40,000 nucleotides of DNA from Prorocentrum cordatum (lineage: Eukaryota > Sar > Dinophyceae > Prorocentrales > Prorocentraceae): NCBI GenBank assembly GCA_963575745.1, contig CAUYUJ010001314.1:118494-158493 (forward strand), given 5' to 3'. Below are positions 27,367 through 37,769 of this stretch, in pieces. Below the pieces are notes generated by a model, which saw nothing but the letters and a program-made list of their open reading frames with translations, was not told the origin of the DNA and made no database searches. A program made the translations under genes and the position numbers. Each line of letters opens with the position of its first letter. Position 1 is the stretch's first letter.

Positions 27367-27370
<4 letters not shown>
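27113..27370. repeat. 258-bp near-perfect palindrome
   Basis: TATACGACCACCCTTCGGGT opens the left arm (27113) and its complement closes the right arm (27370). Both arms then carry GGTGAGGGGGGAGGAGGAACC, AACGTGTCACAATCGATCTC and TCACTATCAATTTCACGATC or their complements. Differences are few (for example GATGAGTAGGT against GATAAGGAGGT). Arms are about 108 bases with a loop of about 40 that is itself partly self-complementary. Confidence 0.92.
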
Positions 27371-27398
<28 letters not shown>

Positions 27399-27780
27399 TG
27401 TATGTATGTATGTATGTATGTATGTATGTGTGTGTATGTATGTATGTATGTATGTGTGTGTATGTGTGTATGTATGTATGTATGTATGTATGCATGCATG
27501 CATGTATGTATGTATGTATGCATGTATGTATGTATGTATGTATGTATGTATGTATGTGTGTGTATGTGTGTGTATGTGTGTATGTATGTATGTATGTATG
27601 TATGTATGTATGTATGTATGTAGGTATGTCGGTATGCATGTATGTATGTATATATGTATGTATGCATGTATGTATGTATGTATATATATATATATATAAC
27701 TACATATACATATACATATACATACATGCATGCAGACATACACACATACATGCATACATTCACACATACATATACACACA
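27368..27780 (-). repeat. (TATG)n microsatellite
   Basis: Tetranucleotide tract of TATG with TGTG and GCATGCATGC islands, grading into (TA)n at 27680-27698 and back to CATA at 27700-27780. It is the mirror image of the tract at 3573-4388 and, like it, lies beside a copy of the ~150-bp dispersed repeat. Confidence 0.97.
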
Positions 27781-27979
27781 CAAAGAAACGCGACGCTGGC
27801 GAGCTCCTGCCGCGGCCGCCCCCCGCGCCCACTCCCTGGCTCCGCGGTGCGGGCCGTGTTGGCACGGGTCCCACAGACAGCACGAGCGCGCGGGGTCGGT
27901 TCGCCCAAAGCGGCCGGCCGCTCGTTTTCCCTCCGACAGCGCCTGGCATCATGCCCCCTCGCCGCTGCCGACCCAGGCC

Positions 27980-28145
27980 TCCTCGCGCTGTGAAAAAATC
28001 ACGACGGGAGGTTTTCCCATACTTTCGGCCTCCGGGGGCCTTTCCCGGGCTTCGGGGCCGTCGAAAAAACCACCCCCCGGGGAAGGGGTCCAGACCTCTG
28101 GGGGTCGACGTCGTGATAAGATCACGACATCGGGGGTTTGGGGAC
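27980..28145 (+). repeat. ~150-bp dispersed repeat, copy 2
   Basis: Begins CGCGCTGTGAAAAAATCACG and contains ACTTTCGGCCTCCGGGGG, GGGGCCGTCG, GGGGAAGGGGTCCAGACC, GGGGGTCGACGTCG and a second ATCACGACATCGGGGG at the right end. Orientation is opposite to copy 1. Confidence 0.85.
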
Positions 28146-28770
28146 GCTTCTTCCCGCGCGCGCTGGCCCCCTCATGTCGCTGATGACGTCTGGCATCCAG
28201 CTCTGTCAACACTGACTGGCGCCGCTGCCGGCCCCTCTCGGTCGCGCGCCGGTCCGCGCATGTGGCTGACGGGGTCTGGCGTCGGATTCTCTGAAAGTTG
28301 CCTGGTGCCACGGCTGGCTCTGCCACTGCGGGTTATTCTGGTCTACGTACGCTGGTCCGCGTTCGTACGGTGCTTGGTAAAACCTCAGGACTCTTCTGCC
28401 TCCTCCTCCTTTTCCTCCTTCTCCTTCTCCTTCTCCTCCCCCTCCTCAGCCTCCTCTTCCTCTTCCTTTTGGGAGTTCCTACGGATTCGTCTGGAAGTTC
28501 TTTCGAATCCATGTGATTTATTGCAATAGTTCCTCTGGAGGGGAGGGGGGCTCCCCCCGTAAGGTTTCCATGCGAACCGCGGGAACCCGAAGAATTTCCA
28601 CAGAATTGCCAGAGAATCGTTAATAATTCACAAGGCACTTTCGGGAACACTGAGGAATTATTGACGCTTCGCGAATCCCCACCAGCCGAGCCCGTCCCGC
28701 TTCTTGGATCTGTCCTTGGAGCCGTCAATAAAAAACAAATCCCCACCAGCCCATCCAGAAACGATGCCCA
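28146..28770. other. No gene recognised
   Basis: Contains a CTCCTT polypyrimidine run (about 28395-28475) and otherwise unique-looking sequence. ORFs across it are Ser/Phe-rich shadows of the pyrimidine run. No RNA gene or regulatory element is evident. Confidence 0.5.
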
Positions 28771-29908
28771 GAGGAATCGCCTCGATCAGGGAAGCGGGCA
28801 GCACACAGAGGAAGGGTCCCCCAGTGGAGGCTTCTTGGAGCGTCTTGGGGGCCTCTTGGCGGTCCCAGACGCCTCATAGTGCGTCTTGGGTGCCTCGGAG
28901 ACCTTCTTGGGGCCTCTTGGGGGTCTCTTGGGAGCCTCTGGGGGGCCTCTTGGGCGCCTGTTGGGGCCTCCTGGGGCCTCCTGGACGCCTCTTGGGGCCC
29001 TCTTGAAGTGCTTTTTGGGAGCCTTGGGAGCGCTCTTGGAGCCCTCTTGGGCCATCTTGGAGCCATTTTGAGGCCTCGGCGAGAAAGCCAAAAGTATTGA
29101 TTGTCCAATGGTCTTGGAAGGATTTTGGCCTCTTCGGGGCCTCCTGGGGGAGCTCTTTGGCCACTTGGAGCCGTCTTGGAGCGGTCTCGAGGCCTCTGGG
29201 AGCATCGTGGGCGCCATCTTGAGGCATCTTAAGGTATCTTGAGCCATCTTGGAGATCATCTTGGGCTCTCCCAGGCGCTCTTGGAGTCATCTGAAGCAGT
29301 GCCCCCCCAGGAGGCCAACATGTGACCAAAAACTATGTTGGAGGAATCGCCTCGATCAGGGAAGCGGGCAGCACACAGAGGAAGGGTCCCCCAGTGGAGA
29401 CTTCTTGGAGCGTCTTGGGGGCCTCTTGGCGGTCCCAGACGCCTCATAGTGCGTCTTGGGTGCCTCGGAGACCTTCTTGGGGCCTCTTGGGGGTCTCTTG
29501 GGAGCCTCTTGGGGGCCTCTTGGGCGCCTGTTGGGGCCTCCTGGGGCCTCCTGGACGCCTCTTGGGGCCCTCTTGAAGTGCTTTTGGGAGCCTTGGGAGC
29601 GCTCTTGGAGCCCTCTTGGGCCATCTTGGAGCCATTTTGAGGCCTCGGCGAGAAAGCCAAACGTATTGATTTTCCAATGGTCTTGGAAGGATTTTGGCCT
29701 CTTCGGGGCCTCCTGGGGGAGCTCTTTGGCCACTTGGAGCCGTCTTGGAGCGGTCTGGAGGCCTCTGGGAGCATCGTGGGCGCCATCTTGAGGCATCTTA
29801 AGATATCTTGAGCCATCTTGGAGATCATCTTGGGCTCTCCCAGGCGCTCTTGGAGTCATCTGAAGCAGTGCCCCCCCAGGAGGCCAACATGTGACCAAAA
29901 CTTATGTT
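28771..29908 (+). repeat. 570-bp tandem duplication of a CTTGG-rich repeat
   Basis: GAGGAATCGCCTCGATCAGG at 28771 recurs at 29341, and the two copies stay nearly identical for about 568 bases to AACATGTGACCAAAA.TATGTT. Inside each copy are many GGCCTCTTGGGGGCCTC-like subunits. Long ORFs (Leu/Gly/Trp-rich forward, Lys/Arg/Pro-rich reverse) repeat between copies and reflect the subunits. Confidence 0.95.
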
Positions 29909-30240
29909 AAATCAATGATTTTGGCATTTTCGCCGAGGCCTCTTGGAGCGTCTTGGGTGCCTTTGGGGGGCCTCTTGGGGCCTCTTGGATGTCTCTTGGA
30001 GGTTTCTTGGGAGCCTCTTGGGGGCATCCTGGGGGCCTCCTGGGGGCCTCTTGGGGCTTCCTGGCCACCTCTTGGAGCCCTCTTGGGGCACCCCTGGGAG
30101 CCTTGGGGCCCATCTTTGGGCCATCTTGGGTGAGATCGATCACTGGAGGGGGGTGCTAATTACAGCCCCCCCAGGAGGCCACAATGGTGTCAAAACCGTA
30201 GTAAAACCAATGATTATGGCTTCCTCGCCGAGGCCGTTTT
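29909..30240 (+). repeat. Partial, diverged third unit of the CTTGG-rich repeat
   Basis: Begins with AATCAATGATTTTGGCATTT and continues with CTTGGAGCGTCTTGGGTGCC and GGGGGCCTCTTGGGG phrases, then decays. A second CAATGATTATGGC phrase at about 30209 suggests another decayed boundary. Confidence 0.75.
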
Positions 30241-30437
30241 GGATGCTCCGACACATCGCGAAACCTTTTGTCCAGGTCCATGGGGAGGGGGTAGGGGGAG
30301 GGGTCAAGTTACCCCCTCCCCGCCCGCAAGCCGTCTCGCTCACTCCCACCCGCCCTCCCAACACATACGTAGCACCCGAGTCTGGCCCGAGCCTCAGCAT
30401 ATTCAGCAGTCGTCTTTGGATGGGCAGCTACTGGGGG

Positions 30438-30442
30438 CCAAT

Positions 30443-30479
<37 letters not shown>

Positions 30480-30516
30480 TGCCCGCCGCCGCCGCCCCGC
30501 CGCCCGCGCCGCCGCC

Positions 30517-30563
<47 letters not shown>

Positions 30564-30755
30564 TGCCGCCGCCGCCGCCGCCGCCGCCGAAGCCCCCCGC
30601 TGCCTGACCGCCGCCGCAGCCGCAGCCGCTGCCGCCCGCCGCCGCCGCCGCCGCCGCAGCCGCCGCCCCCGCCCCCGCCGCCGCCGCCGCCGCCGCCGCA
30701 GCCGCCGCAGCCGCCGCCGCAGCCGCTTCAGCCGCCGCCGCCGCCGCCAAGTGTA
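30438..30755 (+). repeat. (GCC)n trinucleotide tract
   Basis: About 320 bases of CCG/GCC repeats with GCAGCC interruptions. Reads as poly-Pro, poly-Arg or poly-Ala depending on frame and strand. It lies within long ORFs that should not be annotated as genes. Confidence 0.97.
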
Positions 30756-31084
30756 CGCTGTATTTTTTTGACAGGGATGGTGGGTGGGGGGCCGCATCGG
30801 GTTGGCTGCGCATGTTCCGAATTTGGAGGCGAAATGCGTTTTGTATTGTTTTTTACAAGGGATGGTGGGGGGGGTGTCGGCATGGACTCGGGTTGGCCCC
30901 CAGTCGCCTGGGGGAGGGGGTGTTTATTAATAGGGAACAGTGATAAACCCCTCCCCGAAAGGGAACAAGGAGGGGTGCAAGAGGAAGCGCTCTAAACCAC
31001 CGACGCCCAGAGGGCTGGTGGGATTCCAGAGTAGTCTGTTCAGAGGATCCCAAGGAATTGCGCAAGGCATCCGCAGTAATCGGG

Positions 31085-31798
31085 AAGCTGAAAGTGCGAT
31101 CGACTAGCCTTACTTACGAAAGTCTTGGGTCGTGCTACGGCATGGTCATTGTCAGCGCTGGCGACCCCTCACCAATCTTAGGTTTGTTGACGATATGCTG
31201 CTTGTGGCATCCTCTGCCATACAGTCGGCAATAATGCTTGTTGATTTGGAGACGGAGGCGCGCAGATACAGTGTCAGAGTGCACATGGGCAAAACAGTAA
31301 TTCTGACGAGCGTCAAAGGCAGGCTGGCCTCTCTGCGGTGTTGGGGGCATAATGTGTGGATGCTTCAACGCGGTCAGTCCGGAATATACTTGGGGCCTAA
31401 GTCTTCTATTTGTTATTATCGTGAAGCGGAGTTGTAGTACAGGGTTGGGTGTTGTTGGGCGACATTCGCAGAACACAAATTCACGTTATGCAACCGGTGT
31501 GTCACATTGAAGCCCCTTGAGATTGTTCCAAGCATTTCTCGCGCCGTGTGTGATTTATGGCTATGGTGCATGATCACTCGAATCGGAGCAGCAACGACAA
31601 ATGCAGAGTGCGCAACGACGGATGTTCATAATGATTGTTGGCACACGGCGGCCCCCTGACGAAGATTGGGCAGATGTAATAAAACGCTCGATTTGTGTGT
31701 CCCCGGGTTTTGCTCATAGGTGCGGCGCGCGTGATTGGGTTCCTGATTTTTCAAGATACCGAGAAGCGTTTCCGCGATGCGATGCAGTCGGCTTCTGA
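31085..31798 (+). pseudogene. LINE-type (non-LTR) reverse transcriptase remnant
   Basis: In one frame (open from ATG-like 31132) LTNLRFVDDMLLVAS gives the RT catalytic motif of non-LTR elements (F-x-DD, with FVDD where FADD is typical). It is followed by a LETEARRYSVRVHMGKT block and by IYLGPK, which is the usual order. A TAG at 31435-31437 interrupts the frame, which continues with CCWATFAEHKFTLCNR-type sequence. One frame over, from about 31580, the sequence continues as QRRMFIMIVGTRRPPDEDWADVIKRS to a stop at 31798, a tail typical of dinoflagellate LINE ORFs as I recall. The upstream RT motifs are missing, so this is a 5'-truncated, frameshifted fossil. Confidence 0.75.
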
Positions 31799-32914
31799 CA
31801 GGCGTTAGGGACGAGGTTATTGGTGTGGCGCCCATGCCACTGCGTGCGTGCATGCCCAGCGACGCGTTGGACGGCAGCTTAAACGTCGGCAAAACAGCTG
31901 GGAGAGACTCTTCTGCCCTACGGCCCCTTCTTTTTCTATCCTCGAGCCCCCCAGGAATTCGAGCGGATTTCATCGGTGCCGCAGGGAGTTGCGCGAGGCA
32001 TCCTGAGGAGCTTTTAGGGATCGCATGGATTACTGGAGGAATCAATCGGGCCCTATCAGGACTGCAATTTTCGTCGCGCTCGCTGCTGACATGGGCGACT
32101 TTAAGTGTGAATCGAGCTCCGCCAAGAAATTCGCGCTCACCATGTTGATCTCGTCTGCGATCAGCCACAGCCACTGCGACAATCGCTGAGCGGAGTCATC
32201 CTTCCTCGTTTCTTGTTTCGACGAATCTGCAGAACGTCCTGCGGATTGTTTCCGAGTTTGCACGCGTGTCCAGAGAATTCCTACGCAACCCAAGTGGCTG
32301 TGTAAGGCTTACCAGGCAAAGCCCTGAGAATTTTCGATGGGGCTTTAGCGGACAACCGAGAATCCTGAATCTGCCTTTACATAGTGCTAGCGCTGCGTCA
32401 ACAAACCCGAGCGAAACCTAACGAATATTACCGGCTGCCCGCCGCGTCCGAAGTATACCTAAGGTGCTATTCAGGATCAGCGAGGAAACGCGTGGATGTG
32501 CGAATGAAATGCCCCCCCGACGGAGTCCGAAGGACACGCAGGATTTAGTTCCTCAAGACTTTTATTCGACCGGTCGGCTTGTTTGGAAACAGCCATATAA
32601 TATTTGAGCTATGGAGCTATGGTTAGATCTGGCAGGTATCGAATGGGGGTGTAGGTTGATTTTTTCGTGTGCGATTCGAGCAAAAGGTATTTTTTAAGGG
32701 TTTGTATCAGAGATCTGCAAAATCCCCTGCGCCCTTTCCCTTTGCCTCCTTGTCCCCCCTAGCCCCCGTTCGCCACCTTCGCTGTTCCGCCACTATCCGC
32801 CCCCGCGTCTTCCTTGCTGTCCTCAGCGTCCTCCTGTCGCTACTCCAATCTCCTCATGTTTCTCCTTCTCCGGTCCCTCCTCCCAACCCCCCCTCCATTC
32901 CCCCCTCTCTAGAC
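31799..32914. other. No gene recognised
   Basis: Moderate-GC sequence without long convincing frames. ORFs at about 31777-32148 and 32669-33460 carry no motif I know. About 32700-32910 is C-rich and resembles the flanks of the ~150-bp repeat that follows. Confidence 0.5.
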
Positions 32915-32917
32915 CCT

Positions 32918-33050
32918 CGACGTCAAAGGTCTGGGGCCATTTTTCGTCCAGGGTATTTGTTTGGACGGCCCCGAGGCCCGAAGAGGGCCCCCAGAGGCCG
33001 CAAACGGCAAAACACCTCCCGCCGTAATTTTTTCACCGCGCGAGGGGGCC
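32918..33050 (-). repeat. ~150-bp dispersed repeat, copy 3
   Basis: Reverse-complement copy with the landmarks ATTTTTCGTCCAGGGTAT, GGACGGCCCCGAGGCCC, CCCCCAGAGGCCGCAAAC and CTCCCGCCGTAATTTTTTCA. Together with copy 4 it forms an inverted pair about 240 bases apart. Confidence 0.8.
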
Positions 33051-33287
33051 CGGGCCCTGCCCCCCCGCCCCAGGCCCCTCCTCCCCGTTTTCCCCTTCCC
33101 GCCTCCCCCCCACCTTCGGCCTCCGTGCCTCCCTCCCTCCCCCCTCTCCTCTTGCTTCGCCCCGCATCCCTGCCTCCCCCTTTCTCCTTCTCTCAGCAGG
33201 AGCGCGGCGAGCTCCGCCGCGAACACCCCGAAGCACGGCGAGGCGGCGGCGCCGCACTGCTCCCGTTCTTCGTCCTTCCCCCCAGAC

Positions 33288-33450
33288 CCTCTCGCGCTGT
33301 GGAAAAAATCGCGACAGGAGGTTTTTCGCTGCTTTCGGCCTTTTTGGGGGTTGGGGATCGTAAAAAGGCGGCTCGGGATGAAAAACCAGTCCTGGGGAAG
33401 GGGTCCAAACTTTTGGGTGTCGACGTTGCGAAAATCGGGGGCGGCCAAGG
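33288..33450 (+). repeat. ~150-bp dispersed repeat, copy 4
   Basis: Begins CTCGCGCTGTGGAAAAAATC and contains GCTTTCGGCCTTTTTGGGGG, GGGGAAGGGGTCCAAAC and GTCGACGTTGCGAAAATCGG. An extra fragment of the right terminus (GAAATCGCGGCGTCGGGGGTC) lies at about 33628-33648. Confidence 0.8.
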
Positions 33451-33782
33451 GGGGGGATGACTAGGGGCAGGGATATCATGGCGTGGGCCATGCTATTTCC
33501 CCTGATTTCGTGGCGCCTCTTTTTAGTTCATTACGTCCCTGACCCCCCCCCTTGGGCCGCGCACGTGCCGCTGGCCATGATTTGTGCCCCCCTTCTTTTG
33601 GACGCCCCTTCTATTGGCCGCTCCCGAGAAATCGCGGCGTCGGGGGTCTGGGCCTCTCCCTTCCCCTTCCCCTTTCCTCCGACTCTTCCTGCATCCGTCC
33701 TCGTGAACAATTCGTGCCTGCTGCACCTCCAGGCGTGTAGGTAACTTTGGGCGGGCCGGGCGTATCGCGTGATATTTCTGGA

Positions 33783-34470
33783 TCATTCACGATTGTCAAA
33801 TTGGAAGCTTGCGGCAGTTTCCAGGATGGGACGCCAGTCGTTGTCAAAAAGTTGCTCTCGTCTGAGCGCCGGGCGCATTCGTCGTCAAAGTTTGCGATTG
33901 CCTCAAGGATAGAAGTGAGTCCGTTTTCAACATCAGGGTTTCGCCTTGGCGCCGCGCGCGTGCGTTCTACACGTCTGCACAGGTTCAGGGATGGGGGGGC
34001 GTTTACGGAAATGGGCTCTCGAGTCAGCATGGCGCGCATTCGTCAGAAGTCTTTGCAGCAGCTTCGAAGTTGGAGGGGGAGTCGTTCTCAGCATAGGACT
34101 CTCGCTTTAACGCCGCGCATCCTCGTCTTAAGTTTTGCAGGATCTTCAAACCAGTAAGGTTATTTGGAGCAACTATGCTGTTCACACTTTAGCGCCGCAC
34201 GCATTCGTCTTACATATGTTGATCCGCTTCAACATTTCAACCTGTTGTTCTTGCCCCTGCGTTGCGCGGATTCGTTTTTGAACGCTTTCAGCAGCTTCAA
34301 CAGGGGGGCTCTCTTCAGCGCCGCGAGCATTCGTCTCAGCATCAGTTACGAGGGTTGGGTACAGTTCGTTTCAAAAGGGGGCTCTCGCTTTAGCGCCCCG
34401 CACAGTTGTTTGGTCATGCAGCGTTTGGAGAGATGGAGGACTGTCCTTGCTCAAAGTGGGGTCTTGCTGG
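33783..34470 (+). repeat. Degenerate ~80-bp tandem repeat
   Basis: A phrase like TTTAGCGCCGCGCGCATTCGTC recurs in decayed form near 33864, 33950, 34030, 34112, 34193, 34262, 34319 and 34393. It is usually preceded by GGGGGCTCTCG and followed by a TTTGCAGCAGCTTCAA-like stretch. Spacing ranges from 57 to 86 bases. ORFs here (for example 34164-34775) have no known motif. Confidence 0.75.
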
Positions 34471-35155
34471 AGACTTCGCTCATATTGAAGACCCGACGCC
34501 TCAACTCATCTAGCACGGTACGGACCCAGTGCGTCTTTTGCCAAAATGGAGCATTGGTTCGAGACGTTATCAAAACTTATGACACCAGGTTTGAGCACGT
34601 GCAGCATTCACGCAGATGGGGGGATGCGCGGTCCTTTCACAAAAGGGGGATATCGTTGGACATCTCGTTCGATAGTACGATCATTGTTTCGCATCTGGTG
34701 ACGTGCCAGGCGGATGCAGTGCAGTTCCTTTTCGAAACGGGACCCTCGCCAAAACGGCAGGGCCAGTTGTGCTAGCCTTTCAAGGGGACGCTTCACATAG
34801 GGAAAAGGACGGCTTGTAGGACGTAGGGGCGCATGTGGAGGGGACGTGTGACGGGAGGGCGTATTGCAGCATCCGTACGGGCTTCGCCCCTTGCCACCGG
34901 CCCCTTCTATTTACTTACGGAATATATCAGAGTCGCGTCGGTGCGTCTCGGCGCTGCCTTGGCGCATCTGGGAACATCATGCGGGGGCGGATAGGAATCA
35001 TCAGCTCATATTGAGACGTTGGCGTTATCGAAGATGCCTACGAGTCACCGCCGCCCCCTGCCTTCTAGAATCGCCCGTGTGGCCGAGGGTTGTGGCAAGA
35101 GCTCTGCCTAATCGTTGTGGAAATCCTTCGCGGAACACTTGGGGCAGGATGGCGG

Positions 35156-35520
35156 GGAAGGTCAGGAGGAGGCGGAGGAGGTGGAGGAGGAGGAGGCGGA
35201 GGAGGCGGAGGAGGAGGAGGAGGAAGAGGAGGGGGCATCTTGGGAGCCTCTGGGGACACTCTTGGAGCCTCCTGGGAGCTTCCTGGGAGCCTCTTGGAGG
35301 CATCTTGGGGGCCTCCTTGGGCCTCTTGGGGGCCTTTGGGGGCTTCTCGAGGGCCTGTTTGGCCGTCTTGGTGGGCTCCTGGCCCGTCTGACGCCGTCGG
35401 AAGCCGCCTTGGGGCCCTCTCTGGGCCGACTTGGGGCCCTCTTGGGGTGCTCCGGGGCCGTCTTGGAGGCCGTCTTGGGCGTCTTGGAAGCCTCTGGGGC
35501 CGTCTTGGGGCATTCCTGGA
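35156..35520 (+). repeat. (GGA)n tract followed by a CTTGG-type repeat block
   Basis: GGAGGA repeats (about 35163-35232) run into GCATCTTGGGAGCCTCTGGG-type phrases to about 35520, the same vocabulary as the 570-bp duplication and the block at 2375-2560. Both GGA tracts in the window (2080 and 35163) have a CTTGG block on their right. Confidence 0.8.
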
Positions 35521-36800
35521 GACGTCAATGCTTCCCTCGAGTGCAGTTCCTCGTTGGCGCCAATGCTTCCTTGGGAGAAATCGGGCGCTGTCCCCACCCT
35601 CCTGCGGCGCCTCGGGCGCGCAGGGCGCGCCAGGGTTGAATAGCGCCGATCAAAGGACTCGGGGATGCGATGCGATGCGACCACTGTTGCGGACAGCGTC
35701 CGGGCCTACTCAAGACCGGGTGGGCGAGGCCGTGGCCTCGGGAGTCTGGCGCGTTTGGGCAACATGCACTGCGAGACAAATGCGCAAAACATTAGGAGGA
35801 GGAGGAGGAGGGACGGAGGGCCTCCGAAAGTTGTCTTGTCACGCTGGCCCCAGCGATCCCAGCCCCTTGCCCCAGGGCAGCTTTTGCCTCAGATCCATGT
35901 TCATGGCCCCCGGGGCCAGAAAAACGCGGCGATTGAAAAACACACGGTCATCTTTCTGTGCCCTACCACTGGAAAGCCGTCTCGCCGCCCGTCGTGGTCC
36001 CGAGGGTGGTGTTTGGAGGCTCTGGCAGCTGAGAATGCCGTCACCATCGCTACAGTGGAGACCCATGCCAAGAAACACCCTTCTTGTCTCCAGGGTGCCC
36101 TGTGCTTCTTGGGGTTCGATGGTTTTGCCACGGAAAGCGCGCCGCTCCCACACCAAAAGTTAATGGACGTCCTAGAGTCTCAGGGTTGGGATTCTCGTGG
36201 ACGGTTTCTTGTGGTCGGGCCCCCACTGCATCATCGACTGAGCACCGTCCGTAGCCCCGTCCTGCCTCTTCGCCTGCCTCCTCGTTCTCACCGCCCGCCT
36301 GTTTTTGACTACTTTTGGCAATTATCTGACTGTTTTCTGACTGTTCTTGACTACGTTTGATCATTTTTTGGCTATCTATATTCTTCCTCGAAAAATCCGC
36401 CTAGAGGAGGACATACCCGCCCTGACCGTAGCCCCGTCCTGCCTCCTCGCCTGCCTACTCGTTTCGGCCACGCGCAGGGGGGGGGTATGGGGAGGGGGGA
36501 GGGCCTCTTGGAAGGTGCGGGCCTCATCCGTAGGTGTAAGGCTGGCGTCTTCTGAGGAGCAGCCTCCTTCTAAGAAGCCCTCCCCCCTCCCTTCACCCCC
36601 TCGTGCGCGCCGCCAGTCGTTCTCGCCGCCCGCCTCGCCTTCTCCAGCCCCCGGCCCGCGGCCCCCCAGCTGCCCAGGCCTGGAGGCCTGGCGGCCACCA
36701 GGGGCGCCAGCGGGAGGACGGGGGCGCCACGGACGACGACGACTACTCCGGCAGCGACACGGGCTCCCTGGAGACCCCGCGGGGGGGAGACCCTTCCTCT
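35521..36800. other. No gene recognised; one unassigned ORF
   Basis: A 231-codon plus-strand ORF (35665-36360) has a mixed amino-acid composition but no motif I know, and overlapping reverse ORFs are equally long. The phrase TAGCCCCGTCCTGCCT occurs near 36253 and again near 36429, a short duplication. Nothing else is supportable. Confidence 0.4.
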
Positions 36801-36941
36801 AGGCCTCCTAGATGGGGTCCGAGTGGATGGGGTCGGAGGATCGCGCCGCATCGCCGATGCATCGTCGATACATCGGCGATGTATTGGCGATGCGGCGCAA
36901 TCCTTCGACCTCATCTACTCGGACCCCATCTATAGGAGGCC
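36801..36941. repeat. 140-bp palindrome (MITE-like hairpin)
   Basis: GGCCTCCTAGATGGGGTCCG at the left is the near-complement of the right end (CGGACCCCATCTATAGGAGGCC, read in two overlapping parts). Inside, GATCGCGCCGCATCGCCGAT pairs with the TTGGCGATGCGGCGCAATCC block. Arms are about 65 bases with few mismatches and a small loop. No coding sequence is inside. Confidence 0.9.
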
Positions 36942-37257
36942 ACTATTCCGTCGGTCGGCTTCCCGAGGTTTTCGGGAGTCTTCGCCGGTGCCCCGATCGG
37001 GGCCCTCCTGCTCGGGATCCTCGTGGGTTCCCCGATCGGCGTCATTCGGCGCCGGGTCGGGCTGAGTTCGAATTTGGACAGCAGTTGCGCCTCGCCGAGA
37101 GCGTTCCCAGCGCTGCCTGGATCGTGCCGAACGGCTGACAGAGGCCAACGTTGTTCAGGAAGGGAAAATCGCACAGACACAACTAATCGTCGATCCCCCA
37201 GAAAATATGGATCACACCGGAGAAACACCCCAATCAGTGGATGGTCCGAAAGAGGGA

Positions 37258-37260
37258 ATA

Positions 37261-37293
<33 letters not shown>

Positions 37294-37460
37294 AAGATAT
37301 TGCCTAACACGAAGAGAAAACATCATACACAACGAGTAGCTCATGTATTGCGTATCGGGGAACCACGAAAGAGTGACACTGATGTAGAGAGATACCAAGA
37401 GAGAGAGAGAGAGAGAGGACAACAAAAAAAGAGAAAAAGAGAGAGAGAGAGAGGAAAAAA
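37258..37460 (+). repeat. GA-rich microsatellite segments
   Basis: Three (GA)n runs (about 37262-37292, 37395-37417, 37437-37455) separated by unique sequence. GTAGAGAGATACCAAGAGA at about 37384 reappears in similar form near 38530, showing that this block is duplicated about 1.1 kb to the right. Confidence 0.9.
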
Positions 37461-37479
37461 CGCGTTCTGTGGTCGCTTG

Positions 37480-37640
37480 GAGGGGGGGGTGAAACCGGAC
37501 ACCCCCCCCCTGGTTGAAGGGGGGGAGTTCGAACCCCCCCTCCCCTTCCCCCCCTCCCGTGACGGCGGGGGGGGGGTTCAAACACCCCCCCCGCATCCCT
37601 CCCCCGCATCCCCCCCCCCCTCCCCACCCTCTGCGTCCCC
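37480..37640. repeat. G-run/C-run hairpin cluster, left
   Basis: Contains repeated units of a G run, a short AT-containing centre (GTTCGAA, GTTCAAA, GTGAAACC) and a C run, each of which can fold on itself. Similar units recur at 38222-38290 and 38362-38395. Confidence 0.8.
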
Positions 37641-37769
37641 TCTCCTCGGGCCGGCGCTTGTGTCGGCGGCGGCTGGCGACGGTGGCGGGGACGACGATTT
37701 CCATTTCTGGGCCGGCGCCGGCGCCTGCGGCGGCGGGCGGCGGTGGCGGGGAGCGTCGACGAGGACGCC

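Noticed and set aside
28725-29898. Repeated Lys/Arg/Pro-rich ORFs on the minus strand and Trp/Leu/Gly-rich ORFs on the plus strand
   Set aside because: They occur identically in both 570-bp copies and derive from GGCCTCTTGGGG subunits.
35665-36360. 231-codon ORF with mixed composition
   Set aside because: No motif recognised, comparable ORFs on the other strand, no leader or splice evidence; left only as an unassigned ORF in the region note.
36249-36445. CCGTAGCCCC phrases resembling the start of DinoSL
   Set aside because: Only the first eight bases match; the phrase is part of a short local duplication.
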